A DNA stretch of 19,593 bases, taken from NCBI GenBank assembly GCA_041563315.1, contig JBFFNE010000054.1:1-19593 (forward strand). Direction: 5' to 3'. The notes under the pieces were generated by a model. That model made no database searches and had not been told where the DNA came from. It saw only the letters and a list, made by a program, of their open reading frames with translations. The position numbers were made by a program, and so were the translations under genes. Source of the stretch: JBFEYJ01 sp041563315 (GTDB taxonomy: Bacteria; Pseudomonadota; Gammaproteobacteria; Thiohalomonadales; Thiohalomonadaceae). Numbering within the stretch: position 1 is the stretch's first letter; each line of letters opens with the position of its first letter. Below are positions 1 to 8,608 of this stretch, in pieces.

Positions 1-112
1 AACCGCTCTCCAGAGTCAACCGGTCCCGGTGGTCCTTTTGCCTGAGCGATTCCGGGCGGGTTGCGCCTTCGGCGGTGGCCTTCCCGCTCGCACGGCGCCA
101 CACTCTCCCACA
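1..112 (-). promoter_or_regulatory. Tandem glycine riboswitch (aptamer 1 complete, aptamer 2 cut by the window edge)
   Basis: Read on the minus strand, this leader has the conserved glycine aptamer blocks in order. GGGAGAG is at 109-103, then CACCGCCGAAGGCGCAA, then CTCAGGCAAAAGGACC at 46-31. After a short linker a second GGAGAG (11-6) begins, which is the start of the second aptamer of a tandem pair. The remainder and the controlled gene lie beyond the left edge. Glycine riboswitches usually control glycine cleavage or glycine transport genes. The upstream order ygfB-pepP-ubiH-ubiI is followed by gcvT-gcvH-gcvP in enterobacteria, so a gcv gene is the best guess. That guess is inference; the motif match is seen directly. 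Confidence 0.9.
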
Positions 113-132
113 GGGTCCATGGTTGAGCGCGA

Positions 133-161
133 ACTATACCGACGCAAGTCGCAAGTCGCAA
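133..161 (-). promoter_or_regulatory. Predicted sigma70 promoter of the riboswitch transcript
   Basis: On the minus strand TTGCGA (161-156) is separated by exactly 17 bases from TATAGT (138-133). Transcription would start near 126, just upstream of the first aptamer. The -35 hexamer is part of the heptamer array, so the next copies upstream offer the same hexamer at wrong spacing. The assignment rests on consensus match and position only. Confidence 0.6.
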
Positions 162-185
162 GTCGCAAGTCGCAAGTCGCAAGTC
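144..185. repeat. Six perfect tandem copies of GCAAGTC
   Basis: Six uninterrupted 7-bp units fill 144-185; on the minus strand the unit reads GACTTGC. The array lies in the 233-base gap between the stop of the PilZ/GGDEF/EAL gene and the riboswitch, and supplies the -35 hexamer of the predicted promoter. Three looser heptads (CTTGTCG, CTTGTTA, CTTGTCA) follow at about 209-229. Perfect short tandem arrays change copy number by slippage. No spacers are present, so it is not a CRISPR array. Confidence 0.95.
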
Positions 186-233
186 GCCTATCAAACAAAC
201 TATTCATTCTTGTCGCTTGTTACTTGTCACTCA

Positions 234-3200
234 TTAGCCGAAGAGCTTGTAGAGCGCGATCGGTTTTTCAATCCCGAAGCCTTGAACGTAATCAATGCCG
301 ATCTGTTTCAAAGTCTGATGGGTGAATTCGTTTTCGACATATTCAGCCACCGTCTCCTTGCCCATGGCATGGCCGATTTCATTAATCGATTTGACCACGG
401 CATAGTCATAGGTGCTACTACCGATGTCCTTGACGAAGGAGCCGTCAATCTTGAGGTAATCGATAGGCAGCGACTTAAGATAAGAATACGACGCTGATCC
501 GCTACCAAAATCATCGAGCGAGAACTGACAACCGGTCTGCTTGAGCTTTTTCATAAATCGCGCGGCAACTTCCAGATTATTAATGGCGACGGTCTCGGTC
601 ACCTCGAAACAGACCTTGTTCGCAGGGAAGCCCGGCTTGTTCAACTTGCTTTCCACATGCTCCATGAACCTGCGATTGCCGACAGAACTTCCCGAAAGAT
701 TAATAGAGAGAGATCTGATCCGATGGAGTTTGTCTTTGCGCTCCTCCATCCAGTCAAGGACATAATCAACGACCCAGGTATCAATATCGTTGATGCGATT
801 ATAGCGTTCAGCCGCAACGATAAACTCTTCCAGCGGGACCTTGTTTCCCTCCTCGTCCTGCACATCCAACAACACTTCATAGTGTGGCAGGCTGTTCATG
901 CTTTTGCGGGTGGGCTGAATCTTCTGGCAGCGCAGCTGGATCAGGTTCTTCTCGAACAGTACGCTAATCCGACCGACCCAATCGAGGATCGTGCGGCGAC
1001 TGGAGATTCGTTTATTTTCCACATTATGGATCTGAATGTTGTCACGCCCCATGTCCTTGGCGGTAAAAGCTGCTGCATCGACAGCACTCAGCAGACGACT
1101 GCAACTCTCGCTCAGCTCATTGATCTCGACCAGGCCAATACTGGCAGTAATTTTGAACTCGTTATTTTCACAACGAAAATGGATATCGCGAATGGCATCA
1201 TGCACTTCGGTTGCCAGTTGCAGCCCCCTGCTACGGCTACAGTTGCGAAAAAGGATACCGAACTCGTCACCACCGAGGCGGCCAATTAACGCCTCGTCCT
1301 TTAATTTATCCTGTAACACTCTGGTGACTTTACCCAGTAACACATCACCTTCGGCATGACCACAGGTGCTGTTTATGATGTTAAAACGATCAAGATCAAG
1401 GTAACAGAGTACATGCGAGGTATTACCACTCTTGGCGTTGACGACCGCCTCCTCCAGCTCCCGCTCGAATGCTTTGCGGTTAATCAATCCGGTCAAATCA
1501 TCATGCCTGGCCTGATGGGCCAGCTTATTGTGTAAACTCGACAAAAACTGGAAGGTAGCACGCTCGGTAACCGACATGGCTTTTTGATCCAGGCGCGACA
1601 ATAGCTTGTTGTAGAGAAGGCGTGCTACCTCGCCAAGATCAAGTTCCAGCAATTTGTTGCCGGTATTGTCGGCAAACACATAGCGCGCTTCATCCGCATC
1701 GCGCCACACCAGTTTCGCCTGAAGCTCCCCTTTCTCCTCGTCGGTATAACCGAACGTATCACCCGCCTGCAACTCTCCGGCATCCAGCAGAATGAACTGC
1801 CAGACACCTGCCGGAACACTAGCCGGCTTTCTCGGTTGCTGGCGGTTATTCGTTCGCAGTTTCTTCGATACCAGTACGGGCACGTAGCGGGTCTCAATGG
1901 TATCCGCCGATGCCCCTGAAAGGTGTCCGGCGATAGTGCCAAGCAAGCGGCTGTTTTTTTCCTCGTCGTCAGAGACTACGGAGAGCATGCGCTCAATCCA
2001 GTCCAACAACGTCTTGTCAGGCATGACCGCGTTGCTGGAATAGGGCGAAGCCTGCATCAGGCGCGCGTTTAAATGATCGATAACATTCAGGTAGCGTATG
2101 TAGACGTCGCTCTCGCCACCGCTCTTCAGCCAGGTACGCAACAACAAATTTTTCCAGCCCGCATCGAGGAGATCGAGCACAACCTGGGGTACCTCGCGCT
2201 GGCCGAGGCGATCGTTGAGTGCATCGAGGATCGCATGACGTGCACGATTCAGCTCGCTTTCTTTTTTGCATGGCTGAATCAGCTGGGCAATATTCCTCTC
2301 GTACTTCTCCTTAAGCTGATCCTCTACGCTCATAACCTCACTGATGGCATCAACGAAGACATTCGGATCGTTTTCCACCCTGGCAGGTATCGCGTCAAGA
2401 ATCTCCTCAATGCGCGCCCGTACCGCGTTGGCATACTCAGACTCATCGCCCCGCACGCTGTCACCGACACTCTCCAGCCGATTAAGCAGCTGCCTGGCCG
2501 GGTGTCCGTCATCCTCCAGCAGACTCCTGTCAAGTAGGCCGGCCATGAGCAGTGGCACCTCGAGCTTGGTAAACCAGGGCTTAGCATCTGACGCTACATG
2601 CCTGTCCTGCAGGATGGAACTGAACATGCCACCGACGTAGGCGACGGTTTCGTTATCGGCGTCACTGAGAATCTTCCCTTCATCGCCGGTCAGTTCGGCA
2701 ATTTTCTGCTGCAAATAGGGCGCGTGGCCGACAGATTCCACCGTATCACGATCCACCGGTGGTAACGTCAGTAGCTGACCGAGTGCCTGCATAACCTCAT
2801 TGCCGGAGAAAACACCTGCGGGGTGTGCCGCACTGTTCGCGCTGCGCGATGTGATCTCTTGCTGCAGGCGCATCAATTGCTGTACCCCGTAGAACGAAAC
2901 CCCACCGTCAGTCACTGCCGGTTGCGTTCCAACTACAGCGGCTCCGCTAGCGATTTCCCCCTTGTCGGTGGTTGCGACGTTAACGGGGCGGGCATAGTTC
3001 ATCGGGGTAAGTTCCGGCGTTGCAGCCTGCGCAGGGGCCGATCCGGCTTGCGAATCGCTATGGGAGCTTATGCGATCAAAGGCCTGCACGGCCAAAGGCA
3101 CATCACAAACAGCGCTGGTTTGATCAGGTTGAGCCGCAACGACAGCAAGGTCCGCAGCAGGATAAGGTTGAGAGCCCCGGCTCACCCCTGCCCCTCCATA

Positions 3201-4286
3201 CGATTGAGAATCAGCCTCGAACCTGTCCCTGCACGGTGTGCTGGAAGAGCCCGTAGGGGCTGCCGTCTCCGGCCTTTTGACGACCTCGAGCCGTCGCTCA
3301 ATGAGCGGAACGATACCCGCGGCAATCAGCATCTCATTGAGCTCTTCGTAGTGCTTTTTCAGGCTGCTGTGGAGCCGTTCCCCCATCGTTGAAAAGATCA
3401 CCGCCACAGCCACGTCATCGAGACTCAGCTCCTCCAGTGCCGCACGAAACGCCGAGACAATAACTAGAGGTCCTACGGGATTGTTCTCAAGGGTAATGGG
3501 GTTGGCCGAAATCGCCTCAAAACGGATTTCAAGAGACTCAAGTACGTCGCTCAGTTCCTGCTCAAGCTTGGAGGCCATGGCGCGCACTGCCAGCCAATGA
3601 TCAAGTTCTTTGGAGTCGAGTAAAGACAACTCACCCTGCTCAGCAGGTTTCTGGTCAAACCTGCCGCGGTATCCGGGGGTGAAAAGAATTTCGTACTGCT
3701 CGTTGATCAACTCGACAAAGTGGGTGGCGATCGCCGCCTTCCCCTGGCGCAGTTGATTGTCCGCGCTGTAAAAGGCCGACTGCCGGTCACCCTCTTTCGT
3801 CTTCATGCCTGACGCCTGGAGCGACTCATTGACCTCGGTAAAAAAGCTCGGCAGCACCTCTTGCAGGTGTTCCTCTGTCATCTCCCGACATCGACTTATC
3901 AGTCCGTTCCCACGCCCATCGGACGGGGCCCCTTGATGGTTTACCTGACGACCGGAGACTGACTGGCTTTCAGCCAACTGCGACAGGTCAGCGATAGCCT
4001 CCGGATACTGTTCGGAAAAAGCAATTCCGACGCCGTTGCCGATCACTCGTGCAACCTTGCCAGCGAGGCGGTGACGTGTCGCCTGGAGCAACATGGGATT
4101 GCTGAATTCGATACGGACAAGGTCATCCCTGGCTAACTGGGCTGCCGGGCTCTCATCGTCAGCGTAGAGCAGGTACATGCCGGTGGCGCAGTAATCACGA
4201 AGAGTACAGAGACGAATAACATTACCTGGAAAGGTCACCGCGATATCGAGGGTCACCGGAAATCGGGGGGCTGCGCGCTTATTCAA
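234..4286 (-). CDS. PilZ-DUF1631-GGDEF-EAL cyclic-di-GMP signalling protein
   Basis: This 1350-residue protein has four parts. Residues 1-105 look like a PilZ domain: R4xxxR8, then D31-x-C33-x-x-G36, close to the DxSxxG signature. Residues about 140-810 match DUF1631, interrupted by a Ser/Ala/Pro-rich linker at about 340-450. The GGDEF domain (about 920-1090) keeps DDLTGLINR and an intact GGDEF at 1005-1009, but the position of the inhibitory RxxD site reads KDEA. The EAL domain (about 1100-1345) has EVL at 1137, SINLS, FEVTET, LDDFGSGS, LKID, AEYVE and the final QGFG, so most catalytic residues are present; the Arg usual after EAL is Asp. No signal peptide or membrane segment is visible, so it is probably cytoplasmic. 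The start is TTG, chosen because GGAG lies seven bases upstream and no in-frame ATG fits. Both synthase and phosphodiesterase activity are possible; the direction and the DUF1631 role are unknown. Confidence 0.9.
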   Translation of the reverse strand: MNKRAAPRFPVTLDIAVTFPGNVIRLCTLRDYCATGMYLLYADDESPAAQLARDDLVRIEFSNPMLLQATRHRLAGKVARVIGNGVGIAFSEQYPEAIADLSQLAESQSVSGRQVNHQGAPSDGRGNGLISRCREMTEEHLQEVLPSFFTEVNESLQASGMKTKEGDRQSAFYSADNQLRQGKAAIATHFVELINEQYEILFTPGYRGRFDQKPAEQGELSLLDSKELDHWLAVRAMASKLEQELSDVLESLEIRFEAISANPITLENNPVGPLVIVSAFRAALEELSLDDVAVAVIFSTMGERLHSSLKKHYEELNEMLIAAGIVPLIERRLEVVKRPETAAPTGSSSTPCRDRFEADSQSYGGAGVSRGSQPYPAADLAVVAAQPDQTSAVCDVPLAVQAFDRISSHSDSQAGSAPAQAATPELTPMNYARPVNVATTDKGEIASGAAVVGTQPAVTDGGVSFYGVQQLMRLQQEITSRSANSAAHPAGVFSGNEVMQALGQLLTLPPVDRDTVESVGHAPYLQQKIAELTGDEGKILSDADNETVAYVGGMFSSILQDRHVASDAKPWFTKLEVPLLMAGLLDRSLLEDDGHPARQLLNRLESVGDSVRGDESEYANAVRARIEEILDAIPARVENDPNVFVDAISEVMSVEDQLKEKYERNIAQLIQPCKKESELNRARHAILDALNDRLGQREVPQVVLDLLDAGWKNLLLRTWLKSGGESDVYIRYLNVIDHLNARLMQASPYSSNAVMPDKTLLDWIERMLSVVSDDEEKNSRLLGTIAGHLSGASADTIETRYVPVLVSKKLRTNNRQQPRKPASVPAGVWQFILLDAGELQAGDTFGYTDEEKGELQAKLVWRDADEARYVFADNTGNKLLELDLGEVARLLYNKLLSRLDQKAMSVTERATFQFLSSLHNKLAHQARHDDLTGLINRKAFERELEEAVVNAKSGNTSHVLCYLDLDRFNIINSTCGHAEGDVLLGKVTRVLQDKLKDEALIGRLGGDEFGILFRNCSRSRGLQLATEVHDAIRDIHFRCENNEFKITASIGLVEINELSESCSRLLSAVDAAAFTAKDMGRDNIQIHNVENKRISSRRTILDWVGRISVLFEKNLIQLRCQKIQPTRKSMNSLPHYEVLLDVQDEEGNKVPLEEFIVAAERYNRINDIDTWVVDYVLDWMEERKDKLHRIRSLSINLSGSSVGNRRFMEHVESKLNKPGFPANKVCFEVTETVAINNLEVAARFMKKLKQTGCQFSLDDFGSGSASYSYLKSLPIDYLKIDGSFVKDIGSSTYDYAVVKSINEIGHAMGKETVAEYVENEFTHQTLKQIGIDYVQGFGIEKPIALYKLFG

Positions 4287-4384
4287 GACAACACTCCATG
4301 TGTGACAATGTGTGCATATGAAATATCGGTTCAGCGATTTATTGGAAGAAAATTAATCTTGAAGCATTCATCCCTGTGGGATTC

Positions 4385-4411
4385 ATTATAGACGGCGACA
4401 CGAAATTGCAA
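4385..4411 (-). promoter_or_regulatory. Predicted sigma70 promoter of the PilZ/GGDEF/EAL gene
   Basis: The minus strand carries a perfect TATAAT (4390-4385) with TTGCAA (4411-4406) upstream. The 15-base spacing is short; sliding to CTTGCA gives 16. The leader to the TTG start would be about 90 bases. A separate promoter implies the gene is not simply read through from ubiI. Confidence 0.5.
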
Positions 4412-4516
4412 GGCGCAACTGGCACTGCCGTATCACGGCGGGCATAACCTGCCAGAGGTACAGTAAACGAAGATAGAAGCGTGCTAGGGAGAGGTATTCA
4501 ATACAATAGTGGCAGC

Positions 4517-4561
4517 GAACCCAGTCTCACAGTCCTCGCCCTATCCGTTGGAGACAGGTTC
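4517..4561. repeat. Inverted repeat downstream of ubiI
   Basis: The arms GAACCCAGTCTC (4517-4528) and GAGACAGGTTC (4551-4561) pair as two 5-bp blocks around a small internal loop, with a 22-base apical loop. It begins 26 bases past the ubiI stop, but no T-run follows on either strand. It could protect the mRNA 3' end; it does not qualify as an intrinsic terminator. The rest of 4287-4587 holds only the promoter listed separately. Confidence 0.4.
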
Positions 4562-4587
4562 ACTAGAGCACTCTGCAGCCGTGTCTT

Positions 4588-5799
4588 CTATAAGGGCAGG
4601 CCGCGTGAGAGCCGGGGCAGGTCACCACTGAGCCCCATGGCGCGGCGAATCATCATGTGCTTGGCGGGGCCACTGCGATCAGCAAGGGCAAGGCCTGCAT
4701 TGCGCAGCACCTTAAGCACACGATTATCGTTGCTGAACAGGCGTTTGAACCCATCCATGGCCGCCATCACGGCGACGTTGTCGGCCTTGCGCCAGCGTTC
4801 ATAACGACGCAATACAGCCAGCTCACCGATATCCTGCTTTTTGGCATGCGCCTGCAACAGCACCTCTGCCAGGGCAGCGGCGTCGGAGACACCGAGATTA
4901 AGCCCCTGCCCGGCGAGGGGATGAATCGCATGAGCGGCATTACCCACCAGTGCCAGTCGCTCGGCACTATAGCGATTGGCATGTCGCAGCAGCAGCGGGA
5001 AAGCTCCGCGCGGACCGGTCGTCTCCATTCGGCCAAGTCGGTCGCCGAAAGCCTGCTGCAATTCATCGAGGAACTGGCTCTCTGGCATTGCCACCAGTTC
5101 GGCAGCACGCGGTGGGGTGGTGGACCAGACGATGGAGCTCAACCCTTGGGGGAGGGGCAGGAACGCCAATGGGCCACTCGGCATAAAGCGCTGCCAGCAG
5201 GCATCCTGATGATGTTTCGAGGTTTTGATCGTTGCCACCACAGCGGTCTGCTCATAGGACCAGCCGGTGGTGGTGATACCTGCCTGCTCACGTACCCAGG
5301 AGTTGGCACCATCCGCACCCACCACCAGACGCGTCTGCAACTGGCGGTCATCCTGCAGCGTCAGCACGGCGCTATCGGCATAGCGCTCAAGGGTTGCCAC
5401 CTGGGCGGGGCATATCAGTTCGACGTTGTCGAACTCTGCCATGCGCTCGAGCAAAGCGGCAAGAATTACACGGTTTTCAATGATATGTCCCAGGTTGGGC
5501 TCGCCGATATCGGCCGTATTGAAGTCGATCGAGCCGACGCCGGTGGCATCCCAAACATGCATCTGACGATAGGGCGTGACGCGGCGTCGCACCATCCCCT
5601 TCCAGGCACCAATTCCGGCGAAAACCTTCTCGGTGGCGCGGGTTATCGCGCTGACGCGGATATCGAACTCCTCTTCCGGCCACGCCACCGGTGCCTCGGC
5701 GTTCTCGATGACGCCAATGCGAAGCGCCGTGTCACCCAACGTACAGGCAAGGGTGGCGCCAACCATGCCACCGCCGACAATCAGGATATCGAAATCCAT
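4588..5799 (-). CDS. ubiI: 2-octaprenylphenol/ubiquinone-pathway FAD hydroxylase UbiI (VisC)
   Basis: This is a 403-residue flavoprotein monooxygenase of the UbiH/UbiI/UbiF group. UbiI hydroxylates C5 of the polyprenylphenol ring in aerobic ubiquinone synthesis, in the soluble and membrane-associated Ubi complex. The N-terminal dinucleotide fold reads DILIVGGGMVGATLA (residues 4-18). The second flavin motif VVGADGANSWVRE is at 159-171 and the third, LVGNAAHAIHPLAGQGLNLG, at 284-303. The segment MHVWDATGVGSIDF favours UbiI over UbiH. The start at 5799 is preferred over an in-frame ATG at 5820 because AAGGGAG stands just upstream and the family begins close to the GGGMVG fold. It follows ubiH by 24 bases, so the two are almost certainly co-transcribed. 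No UbiF-like gene is in the window. Confidence 0.93.
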   Translation of the reverse strand: MDFDILIVGGGMVGATLACTLGDTALRIGVIENAEAPVAWPEEEFDIRVSAITRATEKVFAGIGAWKGMVRRRVTPYRQMHVWDATGVGSIDFNTADIGEPNLGHIIENRVILAALLERMAEFDNVELICPAQVATLERYADSAVLTLQDDRQLQTRLVVGADGANSWVREQAGITTTGWSYEQTAVVATIKTSKHHQDACWQRFMPSGPLAFLPLPQGLSSIVWSTTPPRAAELVAMPESQFLDELQQAFGDRLGRMETTGPRGAFPLLLRHANRYSAERLALVGNAAHAIHPLAGQGLNLGVSDAAALAEVLLQAHAKKQDIGELAVLRRYERWRKADNVAVMAAMDGFKRLFSNDNRVLKVLRNAGLALADRSGPAKHMMIRRAMGLSGDLPRLSRGLPL

Positions 5800-5823
5800 T
5801 GCTCTCTCCCTTGTTCCCATTCG

Positions 5824-7083
5824 TTAAGCCAGCGGCAGGCCCAGTGCCAGACGCGATTGTCGGCCGTTGACACCCATTGCCTGGCGAGTAAACAACCGTC
5901 GAGCAGGTGGCAGGAGATCCATCGCTACCATGCCGAGATTTCGTGCCACCACCAGCGGTGTAAAATCGTTGGAAAAGGTGCGGGCCAGGCCATCGGTAAA
6001 GCCCATCACCCGCAGGTAATCTGAGCGACGCCACCCAGCATAACCACGCAAGCTCTCCATGCTGCCCGGGTCGGCCCCGTGGTGTGCCGCATCGGCCAGC
6101 ACCTCGGCCAGCACCGCCACATCACGTAACCCCAGGTTAAACCCCTGACCGCCGACCGGATGGATCAAATGCGCGGCGTTACCGATGAAAGCCAGGCGCG
6201 GGCGCACGTGATCGCGCACGAACTTCAACCCGAGTGGATAAGCGCTACGCGGTGAAACCGAAAGCATTCGGCCCGCACGGCGGCCAAGACGTGTTTGCAG
6301 GCGCTCAATAAACGCCGCATCACCCAGCGCCAGGTGCTCATCCACCTCGTTATCGTGCACGGTCCAGACCAGGGACCAGCGCCGTTCGCCGGCTTCCGCT
6401 CCGGCCATCCATGCTGGCGCGGTATTGGGCAGCAACGCCAATGGCCCGCTTTCGGTAAAGCGCTCGTAGGCGACATTGTCGTGCGGGCGATCACTGACGA
6501 CGCTGGCGATCACCGCCGTCTGACCGTAGCCGAGACTGAAGGTGCGGGTGCCGAGACGCTCGCGCACCGTAGAGCGCCCCCCATCGGCGGCCACCACCAG
6601 GCGGGCTGTCAGCTCGCGCCTGGTGCCCTCATGCTCGATGGTGACCCGGGCAGATGTCTCGTCAATGGCGATGTCGGTCAATCTCGCCGGACAGAACAGC
6701 GCCGTATTGGGCAACTCGCCCAGCCCCGGAGCCAGGGCACGACCTATCACCGCCGCCTCGGCGACATAACCCAGCGCCTCGACACCCTCCTCGGCGGCCT
6801 CCATCCGGGCAGCCCCAAAGTGCCCACGGTCAGAGACCCTGATGGCACGGATAGGGGTTACCCCCTCCTGCACCATTGCCTCCCAGATCCCCATGCCCTC
6901 GAAAATTCGTCGCGATCCCCAGGAGAGGGCAATAGCACGGGCGTCATAACTCGGCTGGCTCCCATCGTTCAATGGCACCGCCTCAATCAAACCGACGCGG
7001 AGGCCGGAGTGTTTTAGCGCATGGGCCAGACTGGCCCCCACCATGCCGCCCCCAACAATCAACAGGTCGAAATCACTGCTCAT
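5824..7083 (-). CDS. ubiH: 2-octaprenyl-6-methoxyphenol hydroxylase UbiH
   Basis: This 419-residue FAD monooxygenase hydroxylates C1 of the ubiquinone precursor ring using oxygen and NAD(P)H. The first flavin motif is DLLIVGGGMVGASLA (6-20), the second LVVAADGGRSTVRERLG (162-178), and the third FIGNAAHLIHPVGGQGFNLG (299-318). The stretch IRVSDRGHFGAARM (81-94) resembles the VSDRGHAG region of E. coli UbiH and separates it from the UbiI paralogue next door. Its ATG overlaps the pepP stop in an ATGA (7083-7080), which implies translational coupling. The two hydroxylases are clearly homologous and probably arose by duplication; their order matches E. coli. Confidence 0.93.
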   Translation of the reverse strand: MSSDFDLLIVGGGMVGASLAHALKHSGLRVGLIEAVPLNDGSQPSYDARAIALSWGSRRIFEGMGIWEAMVQEGVTPIRAIRVSDRGHFGAARMEAAEEGVEALGYVAEAAVIGRALAPGLGELPNTALFCPARLTDIAIDETSARVTIEHEGTRRELTARLVVAADGGRSTVRERLGTRTFSLGYGQTAVIASVVSDRPHDNVAYERFTESGPLALLPNTAPAWMAGAEAGERRWSLVWTVHDNEVDEHLALGDAAFIERLQTRLGRRAGRMLSVSPRSAYPLGLKFVRDHVRPRLAFIGNAAHLIHPVGGQGFNLGLRDVAVLAEVLADAAHHGADPGSMESLRGYAGWRRSDYLRVMGFTDGLARTFSNDFTPLVVARNLGMVAMDLLPPARRLFTRQAMGVNGRQSRLALGLPLA

Positions 7084-8411
7084 GCCCTTTTTTTCCTTAT
7101 CTCCGCCCCCGCCATGATCGCCTCAATCTCATTCGGCTCCTTTGGCACATCGCGACTCAACACCTCATGCCCGTCACGCGTCACCAGCACATCATCCTCG
7201 ATACGAATGCCGATGTTCCACCATTTTTTGGCCACCCCTTTCGTCCCTTCCGCCACATACAGCCCGGGTTCGATGGTCAGCACCATGCCAGGCTCCAGCA
7301 CACGCCAGGCTTCGCCGACCTTGTAATCCCCCACATCGTGCACATCCATCCCCAGCCAGTGCCCGGTACGGTGCATGAAAAATTTACGATAGGCCTCCTC
7401 CTTAATGAGGGCCGGGACACTCCCCTTGAGCAGCCCCAGACTCACCAGTCCCCGGGTCAGCACCTTGAGCGCCGCCTGGTGAGGGTGATTCCAGTGGTTG
7501 CCCGGACGCACCTGTTCGATGGCGGCGTAATTGGCTTCCAGCACCAGCTCATAGAGTGCGCGCTGCTCCTTACTGAAGGTGCCATTGACCGGGAAGGTGC
7601 GAGTGATGTCCGAGGCGTAGCATTCGAGCTCACAACCGGCGTCGATGAGCAGCAAATCGCCATCCCTGAGCGGCGCGTCGTTCTCGGTGTAATGAAGGAT
7701 GCAGCCATTGGCGCCGCCACCGACGATCGCCGGATAGGCCTGTGAGCGGGCGCCGCCGTGCATGAATTCGTGCCGCAGCTCCGCCTCGATCTGGTACTCC
7801 ATCATCCCCGGCTTGCACACTTGCATGGCGCGCACATGCGCCTTGGCGGAGAGTTGCGCCGCCTGACGCATAACCTTGACCTCCGCCGCACTCTTGTACA
7901 GACGCATATCGTGCAGCTGATGATCCAGCGCAATGAACTCGCCCGGGGTGTGTATCCCCGCCCGGGATTTTTTGCGCAGCAGGTTAATCCACTCCATTAC
8001 CTGGCGGTCGAAATCCGGATTACAGCCCATGGCGTAATTGACCCGCTCGCGATTCTCCAGCAGGCCGGGCAGAATCTCGTCGATATCGCCGATGGGAAAG
8101 GCGTCATCGGCCCCGTAGTGCTCTATTGCCCCTTCCAGCCCGGCACGGCGACCGTGCCAGGTCTCCATCTCCGGATCACGCTCGCGGCAGAAGAGAATAA
8201 ACTCGCCATGGGGACGCCCCGGAACCAGCACTGCCACCGACTCCTCCTCAGGAAAACCGGTAACATAGAAAAAATCGCTGTCCGGGCGATAGGCGTAGTC
8301 CACATCCCGGTTGCGTTGGCGCACCGGGGAGCTTGGCAGGATGGCGATGCTGTCACGGCCCATGGCCTGCATCAGGCGTTTACGACGCCGGGCAAATTCA
8401 GTCTTGTTCAT
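7080..8411 (-). CDS. pepP: Xaa-Pro aminopeptidase PepP
   Basis: This 443-residue cytoplasmic metallopeptidase removes an N-terminal residue that precedes proline. The N-terminal domain (about 1-170) includes the conserved YAYRPDSDFFYVTGF. The C-terminal pita-bread domain carries the dinuclear metal ligands D257 (LLIDAG), D268 (ASDITRTF), H351 (MHRTGHWLG), E381 (TIEPGLYV) and E405 (IRIEDDVL), and the neighbouring histidines H347 and H358. All match E. coli PepP (D260, D271, H354, E383, E406) within a few residues. The start is the ATG at 8411; the ribosome site is weak, but the N-terminus lines up with the family. It overlaps ubiH by four bases and lies 197 bases downstream of ygfB. Confidence 0.95.
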   Translation of the reverse strand: MNKTEFARRRKRLMQAMGRDSIAILPSSPVRQRNRDVDYAYRPDSDFFYVTGFPEEESVAVLVPGRPHGEFILFCRERDPEMETWHGRRAGLEGAIEHYGADDAFPIGDIDEILPGLLENRERVNYAMGCNPDFDRQVMEWINLLRKKSRAGIHTPGEFIALDHQLHDMRLYKSAAEVKVMRQAAQLSAKAHVRAMQVCKPGMMEYQIEAELRHEFMHGGARSQAYPAIVGGGANGCILHYTENDAPLRDGDLLLIDAGCELECYASDITRTFPVNGTFSKEQRALYELVLEANYAAIEQVRPGNHWNHPHQAALKVLTRGLVSLGLLKGSVPALIKEEAYRKFFMHRTGHWLGMDVHDVGDYKVGEAWRVLEPGMVLTIEPGLYVAEGTKGVAKKWWNIGIRIEDDVLVTRDGHEVLSRDVPKEPNEIEAIMAGAEIRKKRA

Positions 8412-8497
8412 ACGTTGATTATGCCAGAGTTTCGGAAAGAAAATTGTCTGTCCTCTTGCTCACACCTCAACAGGCCTGAAGGTCATCCCAGCAATCC

Positions 8498-8520
8498 TGT
8501 GGGAGCGGTATCTTTCCGCA
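8498..8520. repeat. Degenerate single REP-like element
   Basis: TGTGGGAGCGG, a 7-base loop and CCGC form a short palindrome that resembles one arm of the REP pair at 19169-19237 (TGTAGGAGCGG...CCGC). It lies between ygfB and pepP. Only the first dozen bases are close, so it may be a decayed copy. Nothing else is recognised in 8412-8608. Confidence 0.4.
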
Positions 8521-8608
8521 ACGCGCCTGATGCGCCATGATTAACCGCGATGGGAGGCCGCCACCCAAACGCCTTTTATTGCAAACCAGCCGGTGCTCTA
8601 GTACAGAC

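Noticed and set aside
144..185. CRISPR-like array
   Set aside because: Units are 7 bases and contiguous; there are no spacers or cas genes.
29..497. Plus-strand frames through the riboswitch and heptamer array
   Set aside because: They translate structured RNA sequence, a tandem repeat and the antisense of the EAL domain.
4657..6024. 455-codon antisense frame across ubiI and ubiH
   Set aside because: Shadow of two conserved genes; composition is unlike a real protein and no family is recognisable.
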